IMG/VR virus record: IMGVR_UViG_3300042509_002617 | Coordinates: 1-56,793 of that record | Strand: one strand, 5' to 3' | DNA length: 56,793 nucleotides | Source: a virus | Shown: piece by piece, positions 55,363 to 56,793 of the stretch | How the letters are laid out: each line of letters opens with the position of its first letter | How positions within the stretch are numbered: position 1 is the first letter of the stretch | Translations under genes and position numbers: made by a program | The notes under the pieces: generated by a model | What the model was told of the DNA's origin: nothing | Databases searched by the model: none | What the model saw: the letters and a program-made list of their open reading frames with translations, nothing else

Positions 55363-56104
55363 GCAGGACGAGAAGGTAATTCGCGAGGTCATTGACCAAG
55401 ACTGCTACGACCTCGCGTCGTTGGCGGACATGGTCAATCAAGACGACGATGTCGCACCCACAATCGTCGACGTGGGAGCCCACATCGGATCGTTTGCGAA
55501 AGCCTGCGAACTGCAATTCAGCAGGTTACGTCGAAGGGTGGTCTACCACGGTTTCGAACTGAACGCCAAGAACGTCCCGTTGCTGGTGAGGAACGTCGCT
55601 GCCAAGAACTTCGCCATGTTCGACGCACGGGCCTTCCACGCGGCGATTGAGCAGGGCCGGACCAGTGACGAGTACTGGTTCATGGACTCGATCCTGAAAA
55701 ATGGCGACCGGGCGACAGCCACCGGGGCCAGCCAGCTCCGTCCGAAGGGGGCCCGGCCCGTGATCAGCGACCACGCGGTGAGCGCCGCCCCTGCGGAGCA
55801 GATCCCGGTGATCGACATGATGACCGTGATCGACTGCATCGTTCGGGGTGAGATCTCGATTCTCAAACTGGATTGCGAGGGGGCTGAATTCCGCCTCCTC
55901 GACGCGCCGTGCAGTTGGCTCGATTCGGTCTCGGTGATCGTCGGCGAGTACCACGACCGGGAGCGGTGGGAGGAGTTCCTCAACAACCATTCCCGGCTGG
56001 CGATGTGGGACTATCGCGAGGTCAGCCGGCGCGAGGACAAACCCATCGGGATCTTCCACCTGATCAACCCCAACAAAGTGCAGGTGGGCCATGAGAACGA
56101 ATAG
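55283..56104 (+). CDS. FkbM-family methyltransferase
   Basis: A 273-residue SAM-dependent methyltransferase. Motif I is IVDVGAHIGSF (about 61-71), and ISILKLDCEGAEFRLL (about 191-206) is the FkbM signature. The family O-methylates sugars and other small groups, often in glycan loci. It overlaps the glycosyltransferase by 80 bases with ATG 55283; ATG 55331 is a shorter alternative. It may methylate the transferred sugar. Confidence 0.88.
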   Translation: MSEELSVSSCTTGPHGMLVRSASPWREQDEKVIREVIDQDCYDLASLADMVNQDDDVAPTIVDVGAHIGSFAKACELQFSRLRRRVVYHGFELNAKNVPLLVRNVAAKNFAMFDARAFHAAIEQGRTSDEYWFMDSILKNGDRATATGASQLRPKGARPVISDHAVSAAPAEQIPVIDMMTVIDCIVRGEISILKLDCEGAEFRLLDAPCSWLDSVSVIVGEYHDRERWEEFLNNHSRLAMWDYREVSRREDKPIGIFHLINPNKVQVGHENE

Positions 56105-56288
56105 CCAACCGAATCCACATCGACATCTGTCGTACTGGGCCGCCATGCTGCTGGCCGCCAGCATTCACCAGCGAGACCCCCGCGAGCTGAAGCGGCACAA
56201 CGTCGAGACGTGCTATCAGTGCGGGGCCAGGATCGGCCGGGGCCGCGCCGGGCGGAAGTGCCGCAAATGCCGGGAGGTGCAGCAGTGA
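56091..56288 (+). CDS. Small zinc-ribbon protein (65 aa)
   Basis: A 65-residue basic protein with CYQCGARIGRGRAGRKCRKC, two CxxC pairs of a zinc ribbon. It overlaps the methyltransferase end and, by GTGA, the kinase start. Role in the glycan operon unknown. Confidence 0.55.
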   Translation: MRTNSQPNPHRHLSYWAAMLLAASIHQRDPRELKRHNVETCYQCGARIGRGRAGRKCRKCREVQQ

Positions 56289-56793
56289 GCCAACCTCTGA
56301 TTGTGGTGGTCGGGGAAACGATCCTCGACATGGACTACGAACTGCAGAAGCCGCCCGAGACCTCGCCGGATGGCTTCCCGGTGTACCCAGTCGGCTACTA
56401 TGCGACCCGCAAGAATGTCGGGGGAGCGGCGGCCGTGGCGGGCATGGCGAAGGCCTTCGGGGCCGATGTGCGACTCGTCACCCAGTACGACCCGGCGTAT
56501 GTGCCAGATCCTGCGGGCATCACACAAGGGCTGTGGTGGCGCGGCCCAGTGTGCGAGAAGCGGCGGTTCATCCACGACGGAAAGGTGGTGTTCCGTCTGG
56601 ATACCGATGTGCGGATCACGAGACTTCCGTTGTCGGTGCTTGAGGCGATCCGCGAGGAGTGCAACGGCAGGCCGGTTTACCTGATCCTGTCCGACTACGG
56701 CAAAGGGATGTTTGATCGTGGTCTGTGGGCCCACTCGATCCGCGCGTCAGTCAAAGTCGTCGAGAGCTTCGGGGACCCGCACCGGTCGCGGTC
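56285..56793 (+). CDS. PfkB-family sugar kinase, N-terminal part (HldE kinase-domain-like)
   Basis: The 5' part of the gene that continues at base 128 of the window. The GTG start overlaps the previous stop. IVVVGETILDMDYEL and YYATRKNVGGAAAVAGMAKAFG match the first strand and the GGA(A)NVA substrate box of HldE/RfaE-type PfkB kinases. The full 293-residue protein is close to the kinase domain length of HldE. Proposed reaction: heptose-7-phosphate plus ATP to heptose-1,7-bisphosphate. Confidence 0.8.
   Translation, partial: MSQPLIVVVGETILDMDYELQKPPETSPDGFPVYPVGYYATRKNVGGAAAVAGMAKAFGADVRLVTQYDPAYVPDPAGITQGLWWRGPVCEKRRFIHDGKVVFRLDTDVRITRLPLSVLEAIREECNGRPVYLILSDYGKGMFDRGLWAHSIRASVKVVESFGDPHRSR
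56667..56793. repeat. Terminal direct repeat, right copy
   Basis: Exact copy of bases 1-127. It marks the join of the circular sequence inside the PfkB kinase gene. Confidence 0.95.

Noticed and set aside
1-56793. CRISPR arrays or insertion sequences
   Set aside because: No regularly spaced identical repeats with unique spacers, and no transposase-like genes with flanking inverted repeats, were seen on either strand.

Overview
The window is one complete circular genome of a temperate tailed phage. Bases 1-127 are repeated exactly at 56667-56793, so the unique circle is 56,666 bp and one gene (a PfkB-family kinase) crosses the cut. Base composition is GC-rich, genes are packed with ATGA/TGATG overlaps, and nearly all of them run rightward. 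An HK97-type head set, a tape measure of 956 residues and a tail-chaperone frameshift indicate a siphovirus with a long tail. A tyrosine integrase beside a copy of the 3' half of a tRNA-Arg(UCU) gene indicates integration into a host tRNA. The host is probably a high-GC Gram-negative bacterium, possibly a planctomycete, but the sequence does not settle this.

Layout. 1-2900: end of a glycan/nucleotide module (kinase, metallophosphoesterase, DUF6378-DUF1937-like fusion, HldE-type nucleotidyltransferase). 2900-5075: small orphan genes, ending in a stand-alone promoter-leader-gene-terminator unit. 5190-6930: attP and a leftward operon (coiled-coil protein, small membrane protein, integrase). 7077-9700: early rightward promoter, small DNA-binding proteins, ThyX, two clusters of tRNA-like and other structured RNAs, and CsrA. 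9700-13500: PD-(D/E)XK nuclease, conserved recombination-module protein and SMC-like ATPase. 13590-15200: replication initiator with internal iterons (probable origin) and DnaC-like loader. 15640-25290: long operon with a nuclease, GNAT proteins, a DUF5131 protein, a C5 methyltransferase, a phage sliding clamp (DnaN) and an SNase-like protein. 25390-29800: membrane proteins, a lipoprotein, a papain-like cysteine protease and a membrane thioredoxin-like protein, probably the lysis/envelope region. 29715-30071: leftward XRE-type regulator. 30136-54237: terminase, portal, MuF-metallopeptidase fusion, protease, capsid, connector and tail genes. 54234-56793: heptosyltransferase-like GT, FkbM methyltransferase and the kinase, continuing across the junction.

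How it works together. A 21-bp inverted repeat (ACCAGTGTT-N3-AACACTGGT) occurs seven times, mostly between genes or at promoters. Related CACTGG/T half-sites phased at 11 bp occur at three more gene boundaries. Together they look like a genome-wide operator network. The most notable metabolic feature is a split ADP-heptose-type pathway (kinase, a phosphoesterase that might act as the phosphatase, nucleotidyltransferase, GT9-like transferase with a four-cysteine cluster) directly downstream of the tail-tip and fibre genes. Virion or envelope heptosylation is a reasonable inference. A second candidate system is a MuF head protein fused to a lower-GC HExxH metallopeptidase domain with a small overlapping gene behind it, resembling a phage-borne polymorphic toxin and possible immunity gene.
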